In this document: piece by piece, positions 47,531 to 54,091 of the stretch
Layout: each line of letters opens with the position of its first letter
Position numbering within the stretch: position 1 is the stretch's first letter
Assembly: GCA_017962275.1 (NCBI GenBank)
Contig: JAGCVQ010000101.1
Span: 1 to 61,055 of the forward strand
DNA: 61,055 nt
Reading direction: 5' to 3'
Source of the DNA: Bacteroidales bacterium
GTDB lineage: Bacteria > Bacteroidota > Bacteroidia > Bacteroidales > WCHB1-69
Notes under the pieces: model-generated
The model's input: only the letters and a program-made list of their open reading frames with translations
The model's database searches: none
What the model was told of the DNA's origin: nothing
Translations under genes and position numbers: made by a program

Positions 47531-49645
47531 TTATTGAACGGTCAGTTTGCGCACCGACTTACCGTTATCGTTACTAATTTCCAAGAGGTAGATGCCCTTG
47601 GCGACATCCGCAAGCCCGAAGTTGATGCGGTTCGCACCCGGTTCCCCGTCATAAAGACCCTGGCGCAGCGTCTTGCCGGTCATGTCCAACAGGCGGACAT
47701 TCACATTCCCGGGTTCCTGCAGCGAGAAATCAACAGTCACTTGGTCGGCGGCAGGATTCGGATAGACCGTCAGATCCTCCAGACCGTTATAGTCCTCCAC
47801 GGAAACCAGCGCATAGTACTGCATCTCGAAACCTTCGGACTGGTCCCAGTTGTCGCTGACAAAATGCACGCGCATCTTCTTGAAATTCACACTGTAAACG
47901 CCAGAAGGCGGGCTGTAGCTATCAAATCTTTGATAGAGCGTGGCCGGATAGGTGGAGGCATTATAGACATCCACGAAGTCGCCGTAACCAAGGTTGAACT
48001 TCGGGAAAGCGAAAGCATACCCTGAGATGAAATTGTGGGTGATGTTCCAGGAGCAGGAGGTCTGCGGCAGGTATTTTTCACCGTCTTGCGAGCCGTCGGT
48101 AAGCGTGGCGTTCCACACATCGGGCATGTTGATTACCTCCTCGCAGGTGCGCGGCGGCAGCGTGGAGGAATAGGAAATCAGGAAGCCGTAGTGTTCGGTG
48201 TTGTTGCTGTTGCCCGTGAAAGTGATGAGCACGCTGTCGGCGATGACCGAGAAGTTTTCCGTGGGTTTCTGGGAGCCCGTGAGTGCAACTTTGACACCGC
48301 TTTCTGTGGTCGGTCCGTTGTAGATGGTCACGTAGTCACCTTCGTTGAGGTCGAGACGCTCGAAAGTGAACTGATATTCACTGGCACCTTGGGCCGCCAC
48401 CATCCAGGAGCAGTCGGGATTGGCCGCGTAGGGACGCACCGTATGCGAACCGTCCGCCACATAGCCGAAACTCGCCGTGTTGCGCTGATGCCCATTGCAT
48501 TGAGGAGGCTCGGCGCCCTGCGCCGGACGAATATTGAGCACAGCCTCGGAACTATAGTCGAAGTGCTGCGGTCCAGCCACGAAATTGTCAAGAGCGTAAT
48601 AGCCGTTCGAGGAGCCGCCCCAACCGTAGTTCAGGTGAAAAAGATCGTCCTCATCATAGCCATCCAGCACGTAAGCGTGGCAAGAAGAGAGTGTCTGATT
48701 GCATCCGGAATAGTAAACGGGACGTTTGCTGTCGATCTCCCCTTTCAGCGCGGCATAGTATATAGTCACAAGAGTATCAAGATAACTATCTCTGAACCAA
48801 GAGGTCAAGTTAGGATCATACTTAAAAACGGTATTGAGTTTCTCCTTGGCGACCGTGGTGTTGGCGCCGGAGCCGTCGGCTGTATACATCATCTGGATGG
48901 CCACGCCGAAGTGGTAGGCCAGCTTGGCAATCTCATTGGCGTAGGAGGTCGGATGATTGGTCATGGCATCGTAATGGTAGGTGTGTTGGTAGAAGTTAAC
49001 CGTCTGACGGGGATAACCTTGCGGGATATAGGAGGTTGAACCGATGCCTCTGTCGGGAAAGCGGTGATAGTTCATGATTTGGGCGCATGCGAGAGCGACA
49101 CAGCCATTGGGCACGCGGTAGTCGTAATTAGGGCCCGCTGCCGCATCCCAGGGGCAGTAGGTGTTGTAATACTTGGACTGGTTCCACGTGGTGGTCAACA
49201 GCGGACCGCCGGAAGTGCCCTTCGGAGCTTGCGGCACGAACTCATCCGCGAGATAGCGTTCCCACGCGGCAGCGGCTTTGGGCTTGGCCTGCCACTGCTG
49301 CTTTTCTGCGCAAGCGATTTCCTCCTTGTAGAGGTGGAAAAGATCGCGCACGGGCGGAATCATCTCAAAATCGTGTTCGAAACCGTAGGCCAGCACGGGC
49401 GGGGTGGTCGTCGAAGCCGACACCACCACAAAACCCACATCAGGGAGTTGGTATCGGTAGAGGGCGACATCGCCGTTGTCCTGAGTATAGACCTCAGCCA
49501 GTTTGAACCCCTCGGCTGCAGTCAACTGGTTTCTGTCCAGCAAGAATCGCTGACACACCTGCGCGGACTGGCTTTCAGACACCCGCTGGGCAAACAGCTG
49601 TCCCGCAATAATCAATATCAGACTTAATATGGAAATCTTTTTCAT
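47531..49645 (-). CDS. Secreted C10 (streptopain-like) cysteine peptidase with CUB domains and T9SS tail
   Basis: The protein has 704 residues. A signal peptide (MKKISILSLILIIAGQLFAQ) is followed by an inhibitory prodomain (about 22-130; VGFVVVSASTTTPPVLAYGF). The C10 peptidase domain is at about 140-395, with the nucleophile in VPNGCVALACAQIMNYHRFP and the catalytic His in SSCHAYVLDGYDEDDLFHLN before the WGG motif. Two CUB-like beta-sandwich domains follow (about 415-510 and 525-620), then a T9SS type A domain (LTVYPNPAADQVTVDF ... KGIYLLEI). It resembles SpeB, PrtT and interpain-type virulence proteases. The frame extends upstream to 49795 only through repeats; the ATG at 49645 has the signal peptide. 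Confidence 0.94.
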   Translation of the reverse strand: MKKISILSLILIIAGQLFAQRVSESQSAQVCQRFLLDRNQLTAAEGFKLAEVYTQDNGDVALYRYQLPDVGFVVVSASTTTPPVLAYGFEHDFEMIPPVRDLFHLYKEEIACAEKQQWQAKPKAAAAWERYLADEFVPQAPKGTSGGPLLTTTWNQSKYYNTYCPWDAAAGPNYDYRVPNGCVALACAQIMNYHRFPDRGIGSTSYIPQGYPRQTVNFYQHTYHYDAMTNHPTSYANEIAKLAYHFGVAIQMMYTADGSGANTTVAKEKLNTVFKYDPNLTSWFRDSYLDTLVTIYYAALKGEIDSKRPVYYSGCNQTLSSCHAYVLDGYDEDDLFHLNYGWGGSSNGYYALDNFVAGPQHFDYSSEAVLNIRPAQGAEPPQCNGHQRNTASFGYVADGSHTVRPYAANPDCSWMVAAQGASEYQFTFERLDLNEGDYVTIYNGPTTESGVKVALTGSQKPTENFSVIADSVLITFTGNSNNTEHYGFLISYSSTLPPRTCEEVINMPDVWNATLTDGSQDGEKYLPQTSCSWNITHNFISGYAFAFPKFNLGYGDFVDVYNASTYPATLYQRFDSYSPPSGVYSVNFKKMRVHFVSDNWDQSEGFEMQYYALVSVEDYNGLEDLTVYPNPAADQVTVDFSLQEPGNVNVRLLDMTGKTLRQGLYDGEPGANRINFGLADVAKGIYLLEISNDNGKSVRKLTVQ

Positions 49646-49678
49646 ATACAGTGGTTTAATTTGTAAAAAACGAAACGG

Positions 49679-49686
49679 CAAATATA
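49679..49686 (-). promoter_or_regulatory. -7 box for the C10 peptidase operon
   Basis: TATATTTG on the minus strand, 33 bp before the ATG at 49645. Confidence 0.65.
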
Positions 49687-49727
49687 TATTTTTTTCGTGC
49701 ATATCAGCGGAAACAATAAACGGTGTT

Positions 49728-49810
49728 GTTGTAGGGCTGCCGCACTGCGACAGTTGTAGGGCTGCCGCACTGCGACAGTTGTAGGGCTGCCGCACTGCGA
49801 CAGCCCTACA
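49728..49810. repeat. Three tandem 25-bp units of the TGTAG palindrome
   Basis: GTTGTAGGGCTGCC plus GCACTGCGACA is repeated three times exactly (49728-49802) and closed by GCCCTACA, so the last unit forms a full palindrome of about 31 bp. A single diverged copy is at 1876-1906. Confidence 0.92.
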
Positions 49811-49819
49811 ATTCAGAAA

Positions 49820-50824
49820 TTAACTGCTGTACGGCGCCACATCATACCCCACGAACTCACCCTTTTGGTATTTGAAATAACCGCAGACCGCCACCATCGC
49901 CGCGTTGTCGGTGGTGAGGTCCAGAGGCGGGAGGAAGATGTTGCGGTGGTAACGGCGGGCCAAGTCGGTCATGGCGTTACGCAGACCGGAATTTGCCGAC
50001 ACTCCACCAGCCAAAACCAGATCCTTGCAGTCGCACTCCTTGAAGGCCTTCTTCACCTTGTCTGTCAGCGACTTGACGATGGCGTGCTGCATGGAGGCTG
50101 CCAAATCGTGGATATTATCCTCGATGAAGTTGGGATTTTCCTTGAGGTTGTCGCGCACGAAGTAGAGAAACGAAGTCTTGAGCCCGCTGAAACTGTAGTC
50201 GAGGCCAGGCAGATGCGCGATGGAGAACTGGAACCGCTCGGGATCGCCCTCTTTCGCGTATTTGTCGATAACCGGGCCGCCTGGATACGGCAATCCGAGA
50301 ATTTTGGCCGCTTTGTCGAAGGCCTCGCCCGCCGCATCGTCGATGGTGCCGCCGAGCCGCTCCATGTCGAAGTAATCGTTGACTTTCAGCAACAGCGTGT
50401 GTCCGCCGGAAACGGTGAGACAGAGGAACGGGAATTGCGGCTTCGGCTTCTCCTCGCCGGGTTTGTCGAGGAAGTGTGCCAAGACGTGCGCCTGCAGGTG
50501 GTTGACCTGCACAAGCGGGATGCCCAACGTGAAGGCCATAGACTTGGCGAAGGAGTTGCCCACGAGCAGCGAGCCCAACAGACCGGGACCGTTGGTGAAG
50601 GCAATGGCTGCCAGCTGCTCCTTGCCGATGCCGGCCCGTTTCAGCGCGGTATCCACCACGGGGATAATATTCTGCTGGTGCGCCCGCGATGCAAGCTCCG
50701 GCACCACACCGCCGTATTCCGCGTGGACCTTCTGTCCCGCAATCACGTTCGACAGGATGACGTTGTCTTGGATCACCGCTGCCGAGGTGTCATCACATGA
50801 GGATTCTATTCCTAATATATACAT
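49820..50824 (-). CDS. tsaD: tRNA N6-adenosine threonylcarbamoyltransferase
   Basis: This 334-residue enzyme, with TsaB and TsaE, transfers the threonylcarbamoyl group to A37 of tRNA. It starts MYILGIESSCDDTSAAVIQD, the family opening. NHLQAHVLAH near 108-117 holds the two metal-binding His residues, and LCLTVSGGHTLLL near 130-142 and LVLAGGVSANSGLR near 265-278 are ASKHA nucleotide motifs. The start at 50824 fits the conserved N-terminus; ten extra codons upstream do not. The product feeds TcdA (8363-9166). The 5' flank is a repeat element without a clear promoter. Confidence 0.96.
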   Translation of the reverse strand: MYILGIESSCDDTSAAVIQDNVILSNVIAGQKVHAEYGGVVPELASRAHQQNIIPVVDTALKRAGIGKEQLAAIAFTNGPGLLGSLLVGNSFAKSMAFTLGIPLVQVNHLQAHVLAHFLDKPGEEKPKPQFPFLCLTVSGGHTLLLKVNDYFDMERLGGTIDDAAGEAFDKAAKILGLPYPGGPVIDKYAKEGDPERFQFSIAHLPGLDYSFSGLKTSFLYFVRDNLKENPNFIEDNIHDLAASMQHAIVKSLTDKVKKAFKECDCKDLVLAGGVSANSGLRNAMTDLARRYHRNIFLPPLDLTTDNAAMVAVCGYFKYQKGEFVGYDVAPYSS

Positions 50825-50840
50825 ATCTTTTACGTTTTTG

Positions 50841-50923
50841 ACCAGCCCCACACTGCGGCTTCGCCTTGTATGGGGTTAATTGCGCTTCGCGCGTTTTGCC
50901 TCTTCGAGGCTGCTCAAGGAATT
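50841..50923. repeat. Compound hairpin element
   Basis: ACCAGCCCCACACTGCGGCT, TCGCCTTGTATGGGGTTAAT, then GCGCTTCGCGCG and GCCTCTTCGAGGCTGCTCAA GGAAT. The ending GGCTGCT.AAGGAA matches the REP-like elements; the beginning matches the CCCCACAC hairpins. Confidence 0.7.
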
Positions 50924-50953
50924 ATGTTTTAAATGTTTGGGGTTAACACATCA

Positions 50954-50981
50954 CATAATTCATAATTCATGATTCATAATT
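50954..50981 (+). repeat. Heptamer array CATAATT inside the ispG 3' end
   Basis: CATAATT x2, CATGATT, CATAATT. The ispG stop codon (50960-50962) and its last residues (IMNHEL) are encoded by the array. Confidence 0.85.
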
Positions 50982-52312
50982 AATTTCTCCAACACATCCA
51001 TCGCCTGCTCCGGCAGCATCGGTTCCGAGACGCGCTTCTTGCCTTCATAGACGCATACCAGTCCGTTGGAGGCGCCCACGATGCCGTAGTCGGCGTCGGC
51101 CATCTCGCCGGGACCGTTCACGATGCAGCCCATGACCCCGATCTTGAGGCCGGGGTAGCCGGCAAAACGCTGTTTCACAGCCGAGAAGACCGACTGAATG
51201 TCATATTGCGTGCGTCCGCAGGAGGGACAAGCCACAAATTCGGTGTTCAATATCTTAATACGACAGGCCTGCATCACAAGGTTCGCTAAATCAGTGTTTT
51301 GCGCATCCGAGAAGTGGGGATTCCGCAACTGCACCTCACGCAATCTGTGCTGGAAATGGGCGTAACCGGCAGCAGCTGCCGCACGGCACATCCAGCGCTC
51401 CACATCGGCTTCGTCCTCTTCAAACACCAACGTGCCGTCTTGGATCCGTAACTTCTCAACATCCAGATTTTCAATGGACTTTACTAACTTATGACCAAAA
51501 GGGGACTCGTTCTCGGGCGGTTCTGTGAGGGAGACGCGAATGGTGTCGCCGATGCCCATCAGCAGCAATGCGCCGATGCCCGCCGCCGACTTCACTCTGC
51601 CTTCCCGGTCGTTGCCAGCCTCGGTGACACCGAGGTGCAAGGGATAGGACATATTGCGTTGCAACATACTGTCATGCAGCAGTTTGGTAGCCGTCATCAT
51701 GGTCAGCACATTGCTCGATTTCATCGAAAGCACCACCTTGTGGAAGTCGTACTGCTCGCAAATTTCCAGCCATTCAATAGCCGACTGCACCATCGCCTCG
51801 GGTGTGTTCCCATAGCGACTCACAATTCTATCGCACAACGAACCGTGGTTGATGCCGATACGCACCGCGGTATCGTGCTGCTTGCAAATTTCGAACAACG
51901 GTTTGGCCCGCAACGCCATACGTTCCACCTGAGCGGCATATTCGCTATCGGAAAGATCCAGTCGCGAGAAATTGCGCTTGTCGGTGAAGTTGCCGGGATT
52001 CACACGCACTTTGTTCATGAACGTGGCCACCGCCTCCGCCACCTTGGGGTTGAAATGGACGTCAGCCACAAGCGGAATATTGCCGTAACCGTCTGATTTC
52101 AACTGCTTTTGTATCTCTTTCAGCGGTTCCACCTCCTTTAATGACGGCACCGTGAGGCGCACCATCTGCGCACCCGCGTCAATCATCCGTTTGCACTGAG
52201 CCACGGATGCCTGCACATCGGCAGTATCAGTGTTGGTCATTGACTGCACCACAACTGGCGCATTCCCACCGATAGGGAGGTTCCCGATTTGGAATTGTCG
52301 TTTGCTGTTCAC
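50960..52312 (-). CDS. ispG: 4-hydroxy-3-methylbut-2-enyl diphosphate synthase
   Basis: This 450-residue Fe-S enzyme of the MEP isoprenoid pathway converts MEcPP to HMBPP. The N-terminal TIM barrel starts RQFQIGNLPIGGNAPVVVQS MTNTDT, with VPLVADVHFN and GINHGSLCDRIV further on. The [4Fe-4S] ligands are in FVACPSCGRTQYD near 362-374 and VMGCIVNGPGE near 402-412. Bacteroidota enzymes often carry a large central insertion that brings them to about 600 residues. Here the segment near 250-340 (PPENESPFGHKL ... FQHRLREVQLRNPHFSDAQN) is much shorter. The last six residues come from a heptamer array. Confidence 0.95.
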   Translation of the reverse strand: MNSKRQFQIGNLPIGGNAPVVVQSMTNTDTADVQASVAQCKRMIDAGAQMVRLTVPSLKEVEPLKEIQKQLKSDGYGNIPLVADVHFNPKVAEAVATFMNKVRVNPGNFTDKRNFSRLDLSDSEYAAQVERMALRAKPLFEICKQHDTAVRIGINHGSLCDRIVSRYGNTPEAMVQSAIEWLEICEQYDFHKVVLSMKSSNVLTMMTATKLLHDSMLQRNMSYPLHLGVTEAGNDREGRVKSAAGIGALLLMGIGDTIRVSLTEPPENESPFGHKLVKSIENLDVEKLRIQDGTLVFEEDEADVERWMCRAAAAAGYAHFQHRLREVQLRNPHFSDAQNTDLANLVMQACRIKILNTEFVACPSCGRTQYDIQSVFSAVKQRFAGYPGLKIGVMGCIVNGPGEMADADYGIVGASNGLVCVYEGKKRVSEPMLPEQAMDVLEKLIMNHEL

Positions 52313-52319
52313 TTGTAAT

Positions 52320-52374
52320 GGTTATTGGTTATGGGTTATTGGTTATTGAGGGTTATTGGTTATTGAGGGTTATT
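52320..52374 (+). repeat. Heptamer array GGTTATT
   Basis: Seven units of GGTTATT or GGTTATG, interrupted twice by GAG. Confidence 0.85.
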
Positions 52375-52402
52375 GTGTTAAATATTAATGGGTTAAGGCA
52401 AT

Positions 52403-52458
52403 AGTTTAGTTTACAGTTTACAGTTTACAGTTTACAGTTTACGGTTTAGAGTTTAGAG
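52403..52458 (+). repeat. Heptamer array TTTACAG/TTTAGAG
   Basis: AGTTTAG, TTTACAG x4, TTTACGG, TTTAGAG x2. Confidence 0.85.
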
Positions 52459-52488
52459 AGTAGTCCATATCTATGTTTAATCCAATAG

Positions 52489-52509
52489 CAAAGGGCAAAG
52501 GGCAAAGGG
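52489..52509 (+). repeat. Heptamer array CAAAGGG
   Basis: Three perfect units, closely related to CAAAAGG at 33232. Confidence 0.8.
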
Positions 52510-52510
52510 C

Positions 52511-52552
52511 CAACTGCTAACTACTAACTACTAACTGCTAACTGCTAACTAA
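52511..52552 (+). repeat. Heptamer array TAACTAC/TAACTGC at the thiL stop
   Basis: CAACTGC, TAACTAC x2, TAACTGC x2, TAACTAA. The thiL stop codon (52549-52551) lies in the last unit. Confidence 0.88.
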
Positions 52553-53577
52553 TTAAAGCCCTGCGCTCGCAGCGGCACCTGCACATTGTCGCCAGTGATG
52601 AGCTGGTAGCCGGCAGCCTCCTCCTTGATGTAGCCGATGATGGAGACGTTCTCCACCTTTTTGATCTTCTCGAAATCGGCTTGCTTGATGGTGAACATCA
52701 GCTCGTAGTCGTCGCCACCGTTGAGGGCCGCCACAGTGTGCACAATGTCCAAATCCTTGAGGGTCGTGAATGTAAGTTCCGTCATCGGCAATTTTTCCTC
52801 GAAGAGGACACACCCCTTATGCGAGGCCTTGCAGATCTGCATGACGGCGGTGGCCAACCCCTCGCTGACATTGGCCATGGCGGTGGGCAGAATCTCTTCG
52901 CGGCGAAGGTTCTCAATGATATCGATGCGCGGTTCGGGTTTCAGTTGACGGCGCAGGAGGTAGTCCATGCCGGTGAAGTCGGGTTGCGCACCGGGATTCT
53001 TCTCGAAGACCTTTTTCTCACGCTCGAGGAGCAGCAATCCGGTGTAGGCCGCCGCGAAATCCCCTGAAACACAGATCAGTTCATTCTCTTCCGCACCTTT
53101 GCGTGTACAGAGACGGGCAGGTTCGCACTCCCCTATCGCCGTCATGGAGATTACCAGTTCGCGGGGTGAGGTGGTGAGGTCTAGTCCGGCAACGTCGGCG
53201 TGGACCGTCTCGCAGCAAGCCCCCACTCCACTCAGAATCTCGTTGACCATCTTGAGGTCGAAACGGTCCGACACGGCGATATCGACCATCAGCTGCGACG
53301 GCGCGGCGTTCATAGCCAACACGTCTGAAAAAGCGATGGTGGAGAGTTTGTAGCCAAGATGCCGTAACGGGAAGTAGGTCAAGTCAAAATGGACGTTCTC
53401 CACAAAGACTTTTGAGGATGTAACCATCTGGTTCCCATCGGGTTCCACCACCGTTGCATCGTCGCCCGTGGCCACGATGGTAGAGGCGTTCTCCGTCGGG
53501 AAATACTTCGACAGTTCCGCAATCAGCTCATATTTGCCGGGCATCTTCACCGGCTCTTGAGAAGGGGTTTCAGCCAT
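52549..53577 (-). CDS. thiL: Thiamine-monophosphate kinase
   Basis: This 342-residue enzyme phosphorylates thiamine monophosphate to the active diphosphate. ATGDDATVVEPDG near 35-47 is the Mg-ATP loop. SSKVFVENVHFDLTYFPLRH near 54-73 and STIAFSDVLAMNAAPSQLMV near 78-97 are the AIR-synthase-like N-terminal domain in its Bacteroidota form. LNGGDDYELMFTIK near 286-299 is the C-terminal acidic motif. The start at 53577 follows the promoter at 53594; the frame extends 13 codons further upstream without need. The stop codon is within a heptamer array. Confidence 0.9.
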   Translation of the reverse strand: MAETPSQEPVKMPGKYELIAELSKYFPTENASTIVATGDDATVVEPDGNQMVTSSKVFVENVHFDLTYFPLRHLGYKLSTIAFSDVLAMNAAPSQLMVDIAVSDRFDLKMVNEILSGVGACCETVHADVAGLDLTTSPRELVISMTAIGECEPARLCTRKGAEENELICVSGDFAAAYTGLLLLEREKKVFEKNPGAQPDFTGMDYLLRRQLKPEPRIDIIENLRREEILPTAMANVSEGLATAVMQICKASHKGCVLFEEKLPMTELTFTTLKDLDIVHTVAALNGGDDYELMFTIKQADFEKIKKVENVSIIGYIKEEAAGYQLITGDNVQVPLRAQGFN

Positions 53578-53593
53578 ATTGGAAAATTTGCGG

Positions 53594-53601
53594 CAAAAAT
53601 A
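53594..53601 (-). promoter_or_regulatory. -7 box for thiL
   Basis: TATTTTTG on the minus strand, 16 bp before the ATG at 53577. Confidence 0.7.
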
Positions 53602-53627
53602 CGATTTTTCAGGCAATAGTGGTCAGG

Positions 53628-54008
53628 CTATAACACAAACTCCTGTGGGAGGATGACATTCTCCACATCCACAGCATCGGCAAACAGCGGGGCCATCTCC
53701 TCGGTGGTGAATCCGGCAATGCCGCAGCCGATTTTGGTCACGAAGAACTTCATTTCAGGATGCTGTTTCGCAAACGCGATGAACTCATCCACATAGGGCT
53801 TGATGACATCAACACCTCCATGCATTGTGGGAATACCATAGCTTTGTCCTTGCAGTCCCACGCCTTGTCCCCACACCGCCCCAAAGCGGTCGTAGGCCAG
53901 TCGCGCCGCCCCGCCGCCATGTGCGCCAGCGAGGTTGCTGCCAAACACAAAAATTTCGTTCGGCTTCAGTTGTGATATTCTTTCGGGGGTAAATGCTCTG
54001 TTGTACAT
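53628..54008 (-). CDS. Macro-like protein of the A1S_2505/phage Gp30.3 type
   Basis: The protein has 126 residues. NEIFVFGSNLAGAHGGGAAR near 17-36, then GQGVGLQGQSYGIPTMHGG near 45-63, and VTKIGCGIAGFTTEEMAPLF near 90-109 give the Gly-rich loops of a macro-domain-like fold. This layout is known to me from small phage-associated proteins (Gp30.3, A1S_2505 families). It may bind ADP-ribose or a related nucleotide, which is inference. It has its own promoter. The DUF3990 ADP-ribosyltransferase-like gene is 34 kb away, so no direct link is implied. Confidence 0.7.
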   Translation of the reverse strand: MYNRAFTPERISQLKPNEIFVFGSNLAGAHGGGAARLAYDRFGAVWGQGVGLQGQSYGIPTMHGGVDVIKPYVDEFIAFAKQHPEMKFFVTKIGCGIAGFTTEEMAPLFADAVDVENVILPQEFVL

Positions 54009-54029
54009 AATTGCAAAATTTTGTCGCTG

Positions 54030-54037
54030 CAAAAATA
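54030..54037 (-). promoter_or_regulatory. -7 box for the macro-like gene
   Basis: TATTTTTG on the minus strand, 21 bp before the ATG at 54008. Confidence 0.65.
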
Positions 54038-54080
54038 TATTAAATATGAATTCATCTCATTTATGAAAGAAGAATTTGTG

Positions 54081-54088
54081 TATTTTTG
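54081..54088 (+). promoter_or_regulatory. -7 box abutting the FN3 giant gene
   Basis: TATTTTTG ends 3 bp before the first ATG (54092). With the usual spacing, transcription would start at or just after that ATG, leaving no leader. Confidence 0.5.
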
Positions 54089-54091
54089 CAA

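Noticed and set aside
49646..49795. Fifty extra N-terminal codons for the C10 peptidase
   Set aside because: They are translated from the 25-bp repeat and the promoter; the ATG at 49645 opens with a proper signal peptide.
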